The notes beneath the pieces are model-generated. The model was not told where the DNA came from. It was given only the letters and a program-made list of their open reading frames with translations, and did no database searches. DNA of 64,000 nucleotides. Source: Nocardioides sp. B-3. Lineage in GTDB: Bacteria > Actinomycetota > Actinomycetes > Propionibacteriales > Nocardioidaceae. A program made the position numbers and the translations under genes. The stretch is from the NCBI RefSeq assembly GCF_024703895.1, contig NZ_CP087968.1:2604001-2668000 (forward strand), read 5' to 3'. Positions 56,322-64,000 of the stretch are shown here, piece by piece. Position 1 is the stretch's first letter, and the number at the start of each line of letters is the position of its first letter.

Positions 56322-58758
56322 ATGAGTAGCCCCGACCTGATCCCCGGCCTCGAGCACGTCACGCCCCATGAAGAGCCACGCACGACTCGTCGTGGGCCCA
56401 GCCCCGACGAGCTGCTCGAGGGCCTCAACGAGCCGCAACGCGCCGCGGTCGTGCACGCCGGCGCGCCGCTGCTCGTCGTCGCCGGAGCGGGCTCCGGCAA
56501 GACCCGGGTGCTCACCCGGCGCATCGCCCGGCTGATCACCGAGCGCAAGGCCCATCCGGGCTCGATCCCGGCCATCACCTTCACCAACAAGGCCGCGGCC
56601 GAGATGAAGGAGCGGGTCGAGGACCTCGTCGGCAAGCGCGCCCGGATCATGTGGGTCTCGACGTTCCACTCGGCGTGCGTGCGGATCCTGCGCAAGGAGA
56701 TCACCGCGCTCGACTTCGACGGCACCTCCTACAAGTCCAACTTCTCGATCTACGACGCGGCCGACTCCAAGCGGCTGATGACGCTCGTGCTCAAGGGCCT
56801 CGACCTCGATCCGAAGAAGTACCAGCCCGGCGCCGTGCTGCACTGGGTGAGCAACCAGAAGAACGAGCTGCGCGACCCCGAGGAGGCCGCCAAGGACACG
56901 CGCAACTCCTTCGAGGAGGCCTACGCCGCGGCGTACGCCGGATATCAGCGCCGACTGCGCGAGGCCAACGCCCTCGACTTCGACGACCTGATCATGACCA
57001 CGGTGCACCTGTTCCAGACGCTGCCCGACGTGCGGGAGAACTACCGCCGCCGGTTCCGGCACGTGCTGGTCGACGAGTACCCGGGACACAAACCACGCGC
57101 AGTACGCCCTCATCCACCAGCTCTGCGGCCGGGACCTCGGAGGAGGGGCGGCCGGTCGAGGACACCCCGAGCGAGCTGATGGTGGTCGGTGACGCGGACC
57201 AGTCGATCTACGCGTTCCGCGGCGCCAACATCCGCAACATCCTCGACTTCGAGCAGGACTTCCCCGACGCCACCTCGATCATGCTCGAGCAGAACTACCG
57301 CTCGACGCAGACGATCCTGACGGCGGCCAACTCGGTGATCAGGAACAACGCGAGCCGCAAGGACAAGCGGCTGTGGTCCGAGGCGGGTGACGGCGAGCGG
57401 ATCGTCGGCTACGTCGCCGACGACGAGCACGACGAGGCGCGGTTCGTCTCCGAGGAGATCGACAAGCTCGTCGACACCGGTGACGTGCTGGCCAAGGACG
57501 TCGCGGTGTTCTACCGCACCAACGCGCAGTCGCGGGTGTTCGAGGAGATCTTCATCCGCACCGGCCAGCCCTACAAGGTCGTCGGTGGCGTGCGGTTCTA
57601 CGAGCGCCGCGAGGTCCGCGACGCGCTGGCCTACCTCCGGATGCTGGTCAACACCGCCGACGAGATCTCGCTGCGGCGGGTGCTCAACACCCCGAAGCGG
57701 GGGATCGGCGACCGCGCGGAGGCGTGCGTCAACGCGCTGGCCGAGCGGGAGCGGATCTCGTTCTGGGAGGCGCTGGTGCTCGCCGATCAGGCGCCCGGGA
57801 TCGCAACCCGGTCGCTGAAGAACATCCGGGGCTTCGTGGCGATGATCCGGGAGCTCCAGTCGATGGTCGCCGCCGACGAGCGGGCCGACGTGATCCCGGA
57901 GTCGGTGCTCGAGCGGTCGGGCTACCTCGCCGAGCTCGAGGCCAGCGACGACCCGCAGGACGAGACCCGCGTGGAGAACCTCGCCGAGCTGGTGGCGGTC
58001 GCGCGCGAGTTCTCCGACGACCCCCAGCCCGGCCCGTCCGCCGACCCGGCGGAGGTCGAGGCGGGAGTGGTCGCCGTGACCCTCGGCGACTTCCCCGGAG
58101 CGGGTCGCGCTGGTCGCCGACTCCGACCAGATCCCCGACACCCCGGAGGGCGAGGATGCCGGTGTCGTCACGCTGATGACGCTGCACACCGCCAAGGGCC
58201 TCGAGTTCCCGGTGGTCTTCCTGACCGGCCTCGAGGACGGAGTCTTCCCCGCACCAGCGGTCTCTCGGCGACCAGCCCGAGCTCGAGGAGGAGCGGCGCC
58301 CGGCTACGTCGGCGTCACCCGTGCCCGCGAGCGGCTCTACGTCTCGCGCGCGATGGTGCGCTCCGCCCGGGGTGCGCCTTCGCACAACCCGGCCTCGCGG
58401 TTCATCGACGAGCTCCCCGTCGACCCGGTCGACTGGCGTCGTACGGCGCAGGCGATGACCCGTTGGGGCCGACCCGACCTTGCGTCGAGCTCGTCGGCTC
58501 GCCTCGGTGCGCCGACCGATGCCGGTCGCCGCAACTTCTCGGCCGCGGCCGCACGTGCCGACGTGAAGGCGAAGGCGAAGCCGGCCCGCGAGATCCCGTC
58601 GCTGGAGCCGGGCGACCGGGTCCTGCACGACTCGTTCGGGATGGGGACCGTCGTGGCGCTCGAAGGCGCGGGCGACAAGTCGGTCGCGTCCATCGACTTC
58701 GGGGTCCGAGGGCGTGAAGCGGTTGTTGCTGCGCTACGCGCCGGTGGAGAAGTTGTGA
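56322..58758 (+). CDS. pcrA: ATP-dependent DNA helicase PcrA/UvrD, frameshifted
   Basis: SF1 3'-5' helicase for repair and replication-fork maintenance, about 812 residues. Motifs: Q-motif LNEPQRAAVVHAGAPLLVVA, Walker A AGAGSGKTRVLTRR, motif II DEYQDT (broken here), GDADQSIYAFRGA, LEQNYRST, TLHTAKGLEFPVVF, GYVGVTRARERLY. Shifts near 57083 (TACCAGGAC read TACCCGGGAC), 57130, 58094 (TTCCTGGAG read TTCCCCGGAG), 58245, 58295 and 58690. The corrected C-terminus is EGVKRLLLRYAPVEKL. RSARGAPSHNPASRF should be RSAWGAPSHN. Being essential or nearly so, it argues against real mutations. Confidence 0.93.
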
Positions 58759-58781
58759 GAAGCGAAGCGCCGAACAACTTC
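58749..58781. terminator. Stem-loop at the pcrA stop
   Basis: Perfect 8-bp arms GAAGTTGT (58749-58756) and ACAACTTC (58774-58781) with a 17-base loop that contains the rest of the stop codon. No T tract. Possibly a terminator or mRNA 3'-end structure. Confidence 0.4.
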
Positions 58782-58785
58782 TGAT

Positions 58786-58844
58786 GGTGGTTGAGCGAGC
58801 CGCGCGACCGAGGCACGAGGTCGCGACTGGCGTGTCGAAACCCA
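58786..58844. repeat. Dispersed actinobacterial palindrome (GGTTGAGC...GTGTCGAAACC type)
   Basis: Begins GGTGGTTGAGCGAGC and ends GTGTCGAAACCCA, with a perfect 7-bp inner stem CGCGACC/GGTCGCG (58803-58809, 58819-58825). I recognise this as a repeat scattered between genes in many Nocardioides-like genomes. It lies between convergent pcrA and the M23 peptidase gene. Confidence 0.7.
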
Positions 58845-58865
58845 GTCGTTTACGAAGCGGCAGTA

Positions 58866-59700
58866 CTACGGCGTGATGCCGTGCTCCAGCAGCGCGGTGA
58901 AGGGGTCGACCGGGTCGCCGGCGCCGGGTCGGACCTCGAGGTGGAGGTGCGGACCGGTGGAGTTGCCGGTGGAACCGACGGTGCCGATGGTCTCGCCGCC
59001 GCGGACGACGTCGCCGACGCTGACCGGGAACGAGGTCTGGTGGCAGTACCAGATCTCGGTGCCGTCATCGAGGGTGACGACCGTCTTGTTGCCGTAGGAG
59101 CCGTCGTAGCCCGTCTCGGTCACGACGCCGTTGGCGATCGAGCGGATCGAGGATCCGGTGGGGGCGGAGAAGTCGAGGCCGGTGTGCACGCTGGACCAGA
59201 GGTAGCTCGACAGTCCGAACGTGGCGGTGATGCGGTAGCTCTCCAGCGGAAGGATCCACTGGTTCTCCTTGATCTTGGCCGACTGCTTCTCGGCGGCCGC
59301 GGCGAACTGCTTGAGGGCCGCGTGCTGCTGCTCGGCCCTGGGCCTCCGCCTGCTCGACCAGCTCTTCGTTGGCGGCATCGGCGAGCGCGTCACGACGCGA
59401 GTCGCGCGACACGATCGCGTCGCGGTGACCGAGCGGCGCGACATTGGCGAGGCCGGTGCTGCCGGCCGCGGCCATGGCGCCGGTCTGCGAGGTGACCTGA
59501 CCGACCGGGCCGGCGTCGGAGGCGCTCACGGCGCCGCCGGCGGAAACTGCGAGGGCCGCAACCCCGACCGGGATCGGGGCGGACGGCAGTGCACGGAGGA
59601 AGGGGTGGCGAGCAGGCTCTCGTGCTGCCTTGCGTCGACCCGCAACGGGTGCTGCCGAGGTGTCGCGGCGGGGGCCGCGTTCCGCTCGGTGGTTTCCCAT
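58866..59700 (-). CDS. M23 family metallopeptidase, frameshifted
   Basis: About 278 residues. A basic N-terminus, one hydrophobic segment (IPVGVAALAVSAGGAVSASD) as signal or anchor, a coiled-coil linker, then a LytM/M23 domain: zinc ligands HTGLDFSAPTGS and GPHLHLEVRPG. Degrades peptidoglycan cross-bridges or regulates other hydrolases. One shift near 59335. ATG 59700 with AAGGAA upstream. The 5' leader contains a stem-loop. Confidence 0.9.
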
Positions 59701-59728
59701 AGATCAGGTTCCTTATGTGCCGGGGGTC

Positions 59729-59750
59729 GTCGCCTCGGGGGATAGGCGAC
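59729..59750. promoter_or_regulatory. Stem-loop in the 5' leader of the M23 gene
   Basis: 7-bp stem GTCGCCT/AGGCGAC (59729-59735, 59744-59750) with a G-rich 8-base loop, 28 bases upstream of the M23 start on the minus strand. The gap 59701-59901 holds nothing else I can assign. In actinobacteria cell-wall hydrolase leaders often carry a c-di-AMP riboswitch, but its conserved core is not evident here. Confidence 0.35.
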
Positions 59751-59901
59751 GTCGAACTGTAACGGAAAGGTCACGACCACCGAAATCGGTAGCGACAAAT
59801 TTGTGGATGACGTCACCGGGCGTTCGCAGCGCTTCACCGTACTCGGCCGTGCTCGGTCGGTGTGATGTGGGGTGGATCACCTGCTCGCTAGGCTGCCCGT
59901 C

Positions 59902-60150
59902 ATGAGGATCGTGGTCGGCGATGCGGGGCTGGGCCGGGCGTTGCGCGACGCCGGCCACGAGGTCATCTACCTCGGGCCCGACCACACGCCCGAGCAGGTC
60001 GCCGCGATCGCCGTACAGGAGGACGTCGACCTGATCGCTCTCGAGGCCGCCGCCGACACCGACCTCATCGCGGGGCTCCTCGTCGAGCTGGAGGCCGAGG
60101 ACATCGACGTCGCCGTGGTCACCTCCGATCAGGCCCGCGCGCTCCGATAG
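59902..60150 (+). CDS. Mini cobalamin-binding-domain-like protein lacking the His ligand loop
   Basis: 82 residues. [20 protein letters not shown] and [20 protein letters not shown] match the start of the methylmalonyl-CoA mutase B12 domain, but the loop with DxHxxG, which carries the cobalt-ligating His, is deleted, and the C-terminal part is short. So it probably does not bind B12 in the usual way. The 3' end overlaps convergent phr by 22 bases. Function unknown. Confidence 0.7.
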   Translation: MRIVVGDAGLGRALRDAGHEVIYLGPDHTPEQVAAIAVQEDVDLIALEAAADTDLIAGLLVELEAEDIDVAVVTSDQARALR

Positions 60151-61441
60151 CGCTCGAGCGCTTCGCGCCGCTCGTCGGCGTGGTCGACGATCCGCAGCGG
60201 GTAGTCGCCCTCGTAGCCCGTGTCGGACTTCCGGGGCTCGTGCGCCGCGGCGCCGGGGAGGTGCGCCAGCTCGGGCACCCAGCGCCGTACATAGGAACCG
60301 TCGGGGTCGAACTTCTTGCCCTGCGTGACCGGGTTGAAGACCCGGAAGTACGGCGACGCGTCGGTGCCCGTCCCGGCGACCCACTGCCAGCCGTGGTTGT
60401 TGGAGGCCACGTCGCCGTCGATCAGCAGGGACAGGAAGTGGCGGGCGCCGAGCGGCCACCACACGTGCAGGTCCTTGGTCAGGAAGGAGGCGGTGATCAT
60501 CCGGACCCGGTTGTGCATCCAGCCGGTGGCCAGCAGCTGCCGCATCCCCGCATCGACGATCGGGTAGCCGGTCGTCCCCGTGCGCCGGGCCTCGATCGCG
60601 TCCTCCGGCTCGTCGTAGCGCATCCCGCTCAGGGCCGGCTTGAGATCGGACCACGCCGACGAGCGCGAGTGCCACAGCACGTCGGCGTAGAACTCGCGCC
60701 GGAGCCAGCTCGGTCGCATAGGTCGAGGCCGGATCGAGCTCGGCCAGCAGCGAGCGCGGGTGCAGCACCCCGAGGTGGAGGTAGGGCGACAACCCTGGAC
60801 GTGCCGTCGTGGTCGGGCCGGTCTCGCTCGACCTCGTAGTCGTCCGTGTGCTCCGAGCGGAACGCGTGCCAGCGCCGCCGGGCCGCGTCCTCCCCGGCGG
60901 TCGGCAGCTCGACGGGAGCGTCGGCGACCGCCTTCTCCAGCATCGCGACGGCATCGGACGACGAGTCGGCCGGCGCGAGGTCGGGGGAGCGGGGAGTCAT
61001 CGCCGGCTCCGGCCACCCGCGCTCGCGCCGGGCCCGGGCGAACGCGGTGAACACTGGGTAGGGATCGCCGGTCCCGTTGCTGACCAGCCCCGGCCCCACG
61101 GCGTACGGCGAACCGCTGGCGACGAGGTCGACGCGCTCTCCGACGACGGCATCGCGGCCGCGGCCGTAGGGCGTGGTCTCGGCGGCCACGTGGACCGCAC
61201 CGGAGCCGGCGACGGACGGGACGACGTCGCGCGGGTCGCCGTACCGGATCGTCAGGGGGATGCGCTCGGCCGGGGACAGGACGTTGGCCGCGAGCCGGGC
61301 GCGACGAGCCGGACCGGCGCTCGTCCAGAGGGCCGGGTCGACGACGAACAGGCAACTGACGGGCCCGTCGGACAGGGCCGCGAGCAGGGCCGGGTTGTCG
61401 CGGACGCGGAGGTCGCGACGGAACCACATCACCAAGGGCAC
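60129..61441 (-). CDS. phr: Deoxyribodipyrimidine photolyase, frameshifted
   Basis: Light-driven repair of pyrimidine dimers using FAD, about 437 residues. N-terminal Rossmann domain ([20 protein letters not shown]), FAD-domain motifs [31 protein letters not shown], and [20 protein letters not shown] with [19 protein letters not shown]. Shifts near 60800 and 60715. Start GTG 61441 ([10 protein letters not shown]) or TTG 61450. The second chromophore cannot be assigned. Confidence 0.93.
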
Positions 61442-61569
61442 GCGGATCAACGTAGCGAGAGGGTGATCAGAGCCACCTCGACCAGCCTCGATGTGACCCG
61501 GCCAACAGGTCTAGGGTGCCCAATGGAAATCCCGGACTGTTAACGAACTCGAAAAGGACTGGGTACGTC

Positions 61570-62735
61570 GTGGACTTGATGGAGTACCGGGCGAAGGAAC
61601 TCTTCGCGAAGCACGGAGTGGCAGGCGCCCTCGGCATCACCGTTGAAACCCCGGAGGACGCTCGCGCGGCCGCCGAGAAGATCGGTGGCGTCGTCGTCGT
61701 CAAGGCCCGTGTCAAGGCCGGAGGTCGTGGCAAGGCCGGCGGCGTCAAGGTCGCCAAGACGCCCGAGGAGGCCGAGGAGCACGCCCGCGCGATCCTCGAC
61801 CTCGAGATCAAGGGTCTCCCGGTCAACCGGGTGCTCGTGGTCCCCGGCGCATCGATCGAGGAGGAGTACTACTTCTCCTTCCTGCTGGACCGGTCGAACC
61901 GCTCCTACCTCTGCATCGCCAGCGTCGAGGGTGGTGTGGAGATCGAGGAGGTCGCCAAGACCAACCCGGACGCGGTGAAGATGATCCCGATCAACGCCGG
62001 CACCGGCGTCGACGAGGCCAAGGCGACCGCCATCGTCGACGAGGTCGGCTTCCCGGCCGAGCTGCGCGACCAGGGCGATCACGATGGTCCAGCAGCTGTG
62101 GACGGTCTTCACGTCCGAGGACGCGACGCTCGTCGAGGTCAACCCGCTCGCGCGGCTGACCGGTGACAAGCTCGAGGCCCTCGACGGCAAGGTTTCGCTC
62201 GACGAGAACGCCGAGTTCCGTCAGCCCGACCACGCCGCCTTCGAGATCCGTGAAGAGGCCGACCCGCTCGAGGCGAAGGCCAAGGACCTCGGCCTCAACT
62301 ACGTCAAGCTCGACGGTGCCGTGGGCATCATCGGCAACGGCGCGGGCCCGGTCATGTCGACGCTCGACGTCGTCGCCTACGCCGGCGAGAACCACGGCGG
62401 CGTGAAGCCCGCCAACTTCCTCGACATCGGCGGCGGCGCCAACGCCACCGTCATGGCCAACGGTCTCGACGTGATCCTCAACGACGAGCAGGTCAAGAGC
62501 GTCTTCGTCAACGTCTTCGGTGGCATCACCGCGTGTGACGAGGTCGCCAACGGCATCAAGGGCGCCCCGGAGATCCTCGGCGACGCGGCCACCAAGCCGC
62601 TCGTCGTCCGCCTCGACGGCAACAACGTCGAGGAGGGTCGCCGGATCCCGGACGAGCTGAACCACCCGCTCGTGACCCAGGGTCGACACCATGGACGGCG
62701 CGGCCGACAAGGCCGCCGAGCTGGCGAACGTCTGA
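61570..62735 (+). CDS. sucC: Succinyl-CoA ligase, beta subunit
   Basis: TCA-cycle enzyme, ATP-grasp fold, about 388 residues. Segments: [91 protein letters not shown] start 61570 (VDLMEYR); ATG 61579 is the alternative. Shifts at 62070-62076 and 62677-62683, both where a CAG-G junction should read CCAGG but an extra G is present. sucD follows after 14 bases. Confidence 0.96.
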
Positions 62736-62749
62736 GAGGCGACGACAAC

Positions 62750-63633
62750 ATGAGCATTTTCCTGAACAAGGACTCCAAGATCATCGTCCAGGGGCATCAC
62801 CGGCGGGATGGGTTCGAAGCACACCACCCTGATGGTCGAGTCCGGCGCCACCATCGTGGGCGGCGTCAACGCCCGCAAGGCCGGCACCACGGTCGAGCTC
62901 GGCGGCCGGGAGCTGCCGGTGTTCGGCAGTGTCGCAGAGGCCATGAAGGAGACCGGCGCCAACGTGTCCGTCGCCTTCGTGCCGCCGCCCTTCACCAAGG
63001 ACGCTGCGATCGAGGCCATCGACGCCGAGATCCCCCTCCCCGGTCGTGATCACCGAGGGCGTGCCCGTGCAGGACACGGCCGAGGTCGTGGCCTACCTCG
63101 AGGGCAAGTCCACCCGGATGATCGGCCCCAACTGCCCCGGCATCATCACGCCGGGCGAGTCGCTGGCCGGCATCACGCCGCACACCATCGCGGGCAAGGG
63201 CCCGGTCGGTCTCGTCTCCAAGTCGGGCACGCTGACCTACCAGATGATGTACGAGCTGCGTGACTTCGGCTTCTCGACGGCCATCGGCATCGGCGGCGAC
63301 CCGATCGTGGGCACCACCCACATCGACGCGCTGCAGGCGTTCGAGGACGACCCCGACACCAAGCTGATCGTGATGATCGGTGAGATCGGTGGAGACGCCG
63401 AGGAGCGGGCGGCCGACTACATCAAGGCCAACATCACCAAGCCCGTCGTCGGCTACGTCGCGGGCTTCACCGCGCCCGAGGGCAAGACCATGGGCCACGC
63501 CGGCGCCATCGTGTCCGGCTCCGCGGGCACCGCTGCCGCCAAGCAGGAGGCCCTCGAGGCCGTCGGCGTGAAGGTCGGCAAGACGCCGTCCGCCACGGCC
63601 GAGCTCGCGCGGGAGATCCTGAAGACCCTCTGA
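62750..63633 (+). CDS. sucD: Succinyl-CoA ligase, alpha subunit
   Basis: Alpha subunit with CoA-binding Rossmann domain and the phospho-histidine loop, about 294 residues. [16 protein letters not shown] after correction, [46 protein letters not shown], and the His loop [17 protein letters not shown]. Shifts at 62788-62794 (CCAGGGC read CCAGGGGC) and 63037-63043 (expected CTCCTGGTC read CTCCCCGGTC). Operon with sucC, ending at a strong terminator. Confidence 0.96.
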
Positions 63634-63643
63634 TCCCAGAGTG

Positions 63644-63679
63644 CACGTGCCCCGTTCGCCTCGCCGAGCGGGGCACGTG
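63644..63679. terminator. Bidirectional terminator after sucD
   Basis: Perfect 11-bp stem CACGTGCCCCG (63644-63654) / CGGGGCACGTG (63669-63679) with a 14-base loop, 11 bases after the sucD stop and just before the stop of the convergent 63684 gene. Very stable; it can serve both directions. Confidence 0.85.
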
Positions 63680-63683
63680 TCAT

Positions 63684-64000
63684 TCAGCACCCGGCGCGGG
63701 CGAAGACGCACATCTCCGCCGCGAGGTCGCGCCCCAACCGGGTCTGCCGGCGCAGGGTCGGACCGATGGCCTCGAGGGTGCCTTCGCCGTACACGTGGGT
63801 GAGCAGGATGCCCTTGCCGACACGGATGACTCGGAAGGCCGAGGCCCCGAGGCCCATCGTGTAGGTGCGCGAGAAGGTGATCGCGTCGTAGCCGGTGTCC
63901 TCGAAGTGCACGGTCCACACGCGGCCGCCCTCGACGTGCTGGCAGTGTCCGAGGATGAAGCGGATCGCCTCCATGGTGCGCAGCGCGGCCTGCACGCCGC
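63684..64000 (-). CDS. C-terminal part of an uncharacterised protein, cut by the window edge
   Basis: At least 103 residues visible, 5' end outside the window. Segments VWTVHFEDTGYDAITFSRTY and VIRVGKGILLTHVYGEGTLE form alternating strands, like the extracellular sensor or lipoprotein domains found in actinobacteria. A single Cys near the end (CVFARAGC) could pair with another upstream. No family is assigned. Confidence 0.6.
   Translation of the reverse strand, partial: GVQAALRTMEAIRFILGHCQHVEGGRVWTVHFEDTGYDAITFSRTYTMGLGASAFRVIRVGKGILLTHVYGEGTLEAIGPTLRRQTRLGRDLAAEMCVFARAGC

Noticed and set aside
56322..58758. pcrA, sucC or sucD as pseudogenes or using programmed frameshifting
   Set aside because: Breaks recur at CCWGG and homopolymers in many unrelated genes, without slippery sequences or downstream structures, so sequencing error is the simpler reading.
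59701..59901. c-di-AMP (ydaO-type) riboswitch in front of the M23 peptidase
   Set aside because: The conserved core of that riboswitch is not seen; only a 7-bp stem-loop is present.

Overview
This is a chromosomal window from a very GC-rich actinobacterium, most likely in or near Nocardioidaceae. That placement is an inference from base composition, a fused FbiC (coenzyme F420 synthesis) with an LLM-type oxidoreductase, an MMPL transporter, PspC/LiaF-type envelope genes, sucC-sucD, and a dispersed GGTTGAGC...GTGTCGAAACC palindrome that I associate with this group. I saw no rRNA or tRNA gene, CRISPR array, transposase, integrase or phage gene.

Most genes are interrupted by one-base frameshifts, including indispensable ones (sucC, sucD, pcrA). 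Many shifts, and a matching set of Leu-to-Pro and Trp-to-Arg changes at conserved positions, fall exactly where a CCTGG or CCAGG is expected. Most of the rest are one-base changes in C or G runs. I read these as sequencing errors, probably provoked by methylated CCWGG, and give reconstructed gene spans rather than calling pseudogenes. Junction positions are good to about 10-20 bases.

Layout. 1-8.7 kb: purine catabolism (uraD, uraH, xdhA, xdhB, xdhC, guaD), a sulfite-oxidase-fold gene, and convergent malate synthase that could consume glyoxylate from allantoin. 8.7-13.9 kb: ROK repressor divergent from a pentose-type ABC transporter plus a shrunken binding-protein paralogue. 14-17.7 kb: secreted EEP-fold protein and fbiC with an in-frame palindromic insert. 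17.8-24.7 kb: MMPL transporter, secreted propeller-like protein, GDPD and acyl-CoA ligase pair, small orphan genes. 25-30 kb: MerR/alcohol dehydrogenase and PadR/ABC/permease modules. 29.9-32.9 kb: LysR and a 5'-truncated TctA-TctB gene with a Usp gene. 32.8-35.9 kb: LLM oxidoreductase, MpaB-family and acyl-CoA dehydrogenase operon. 36-40.3 kb: a SARP-STAND-WD40 giant regulator with 11-bp spaced repeats in its promoter. 40.3-43.8 kb: heterodimeric ABC exporter. 43.9-50.9 kb: two GDPD paralogues separated by a 4.9-kb islet (SWIM zinc-finger protein plus a giant uncharacterised protein) bounded by 23-bp direct repeats. 51-54.6 kb: PspC/LiaF-like protein divergent from a PspC-histidine kinase and response regulator. 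54.6-58.8 kb: two 70-bp palindromic repeats flanking an AbiEi/DUF559-like gene and a membrane protein, then pcrA. 58.8-64 kb: M23 peptidase, B12-domain remnant, photolyase, sucC-sucD.

The strongest candidates for something undescribed are the SWIM/giant-protein islet (44871-49823), the SARP-STAND-WD40 regulator (35962-40210) and the palindromic repeats, including the one inside fbiC. Many divergent promoters carry clean dyads that pair naturally with the adjacent regulator.
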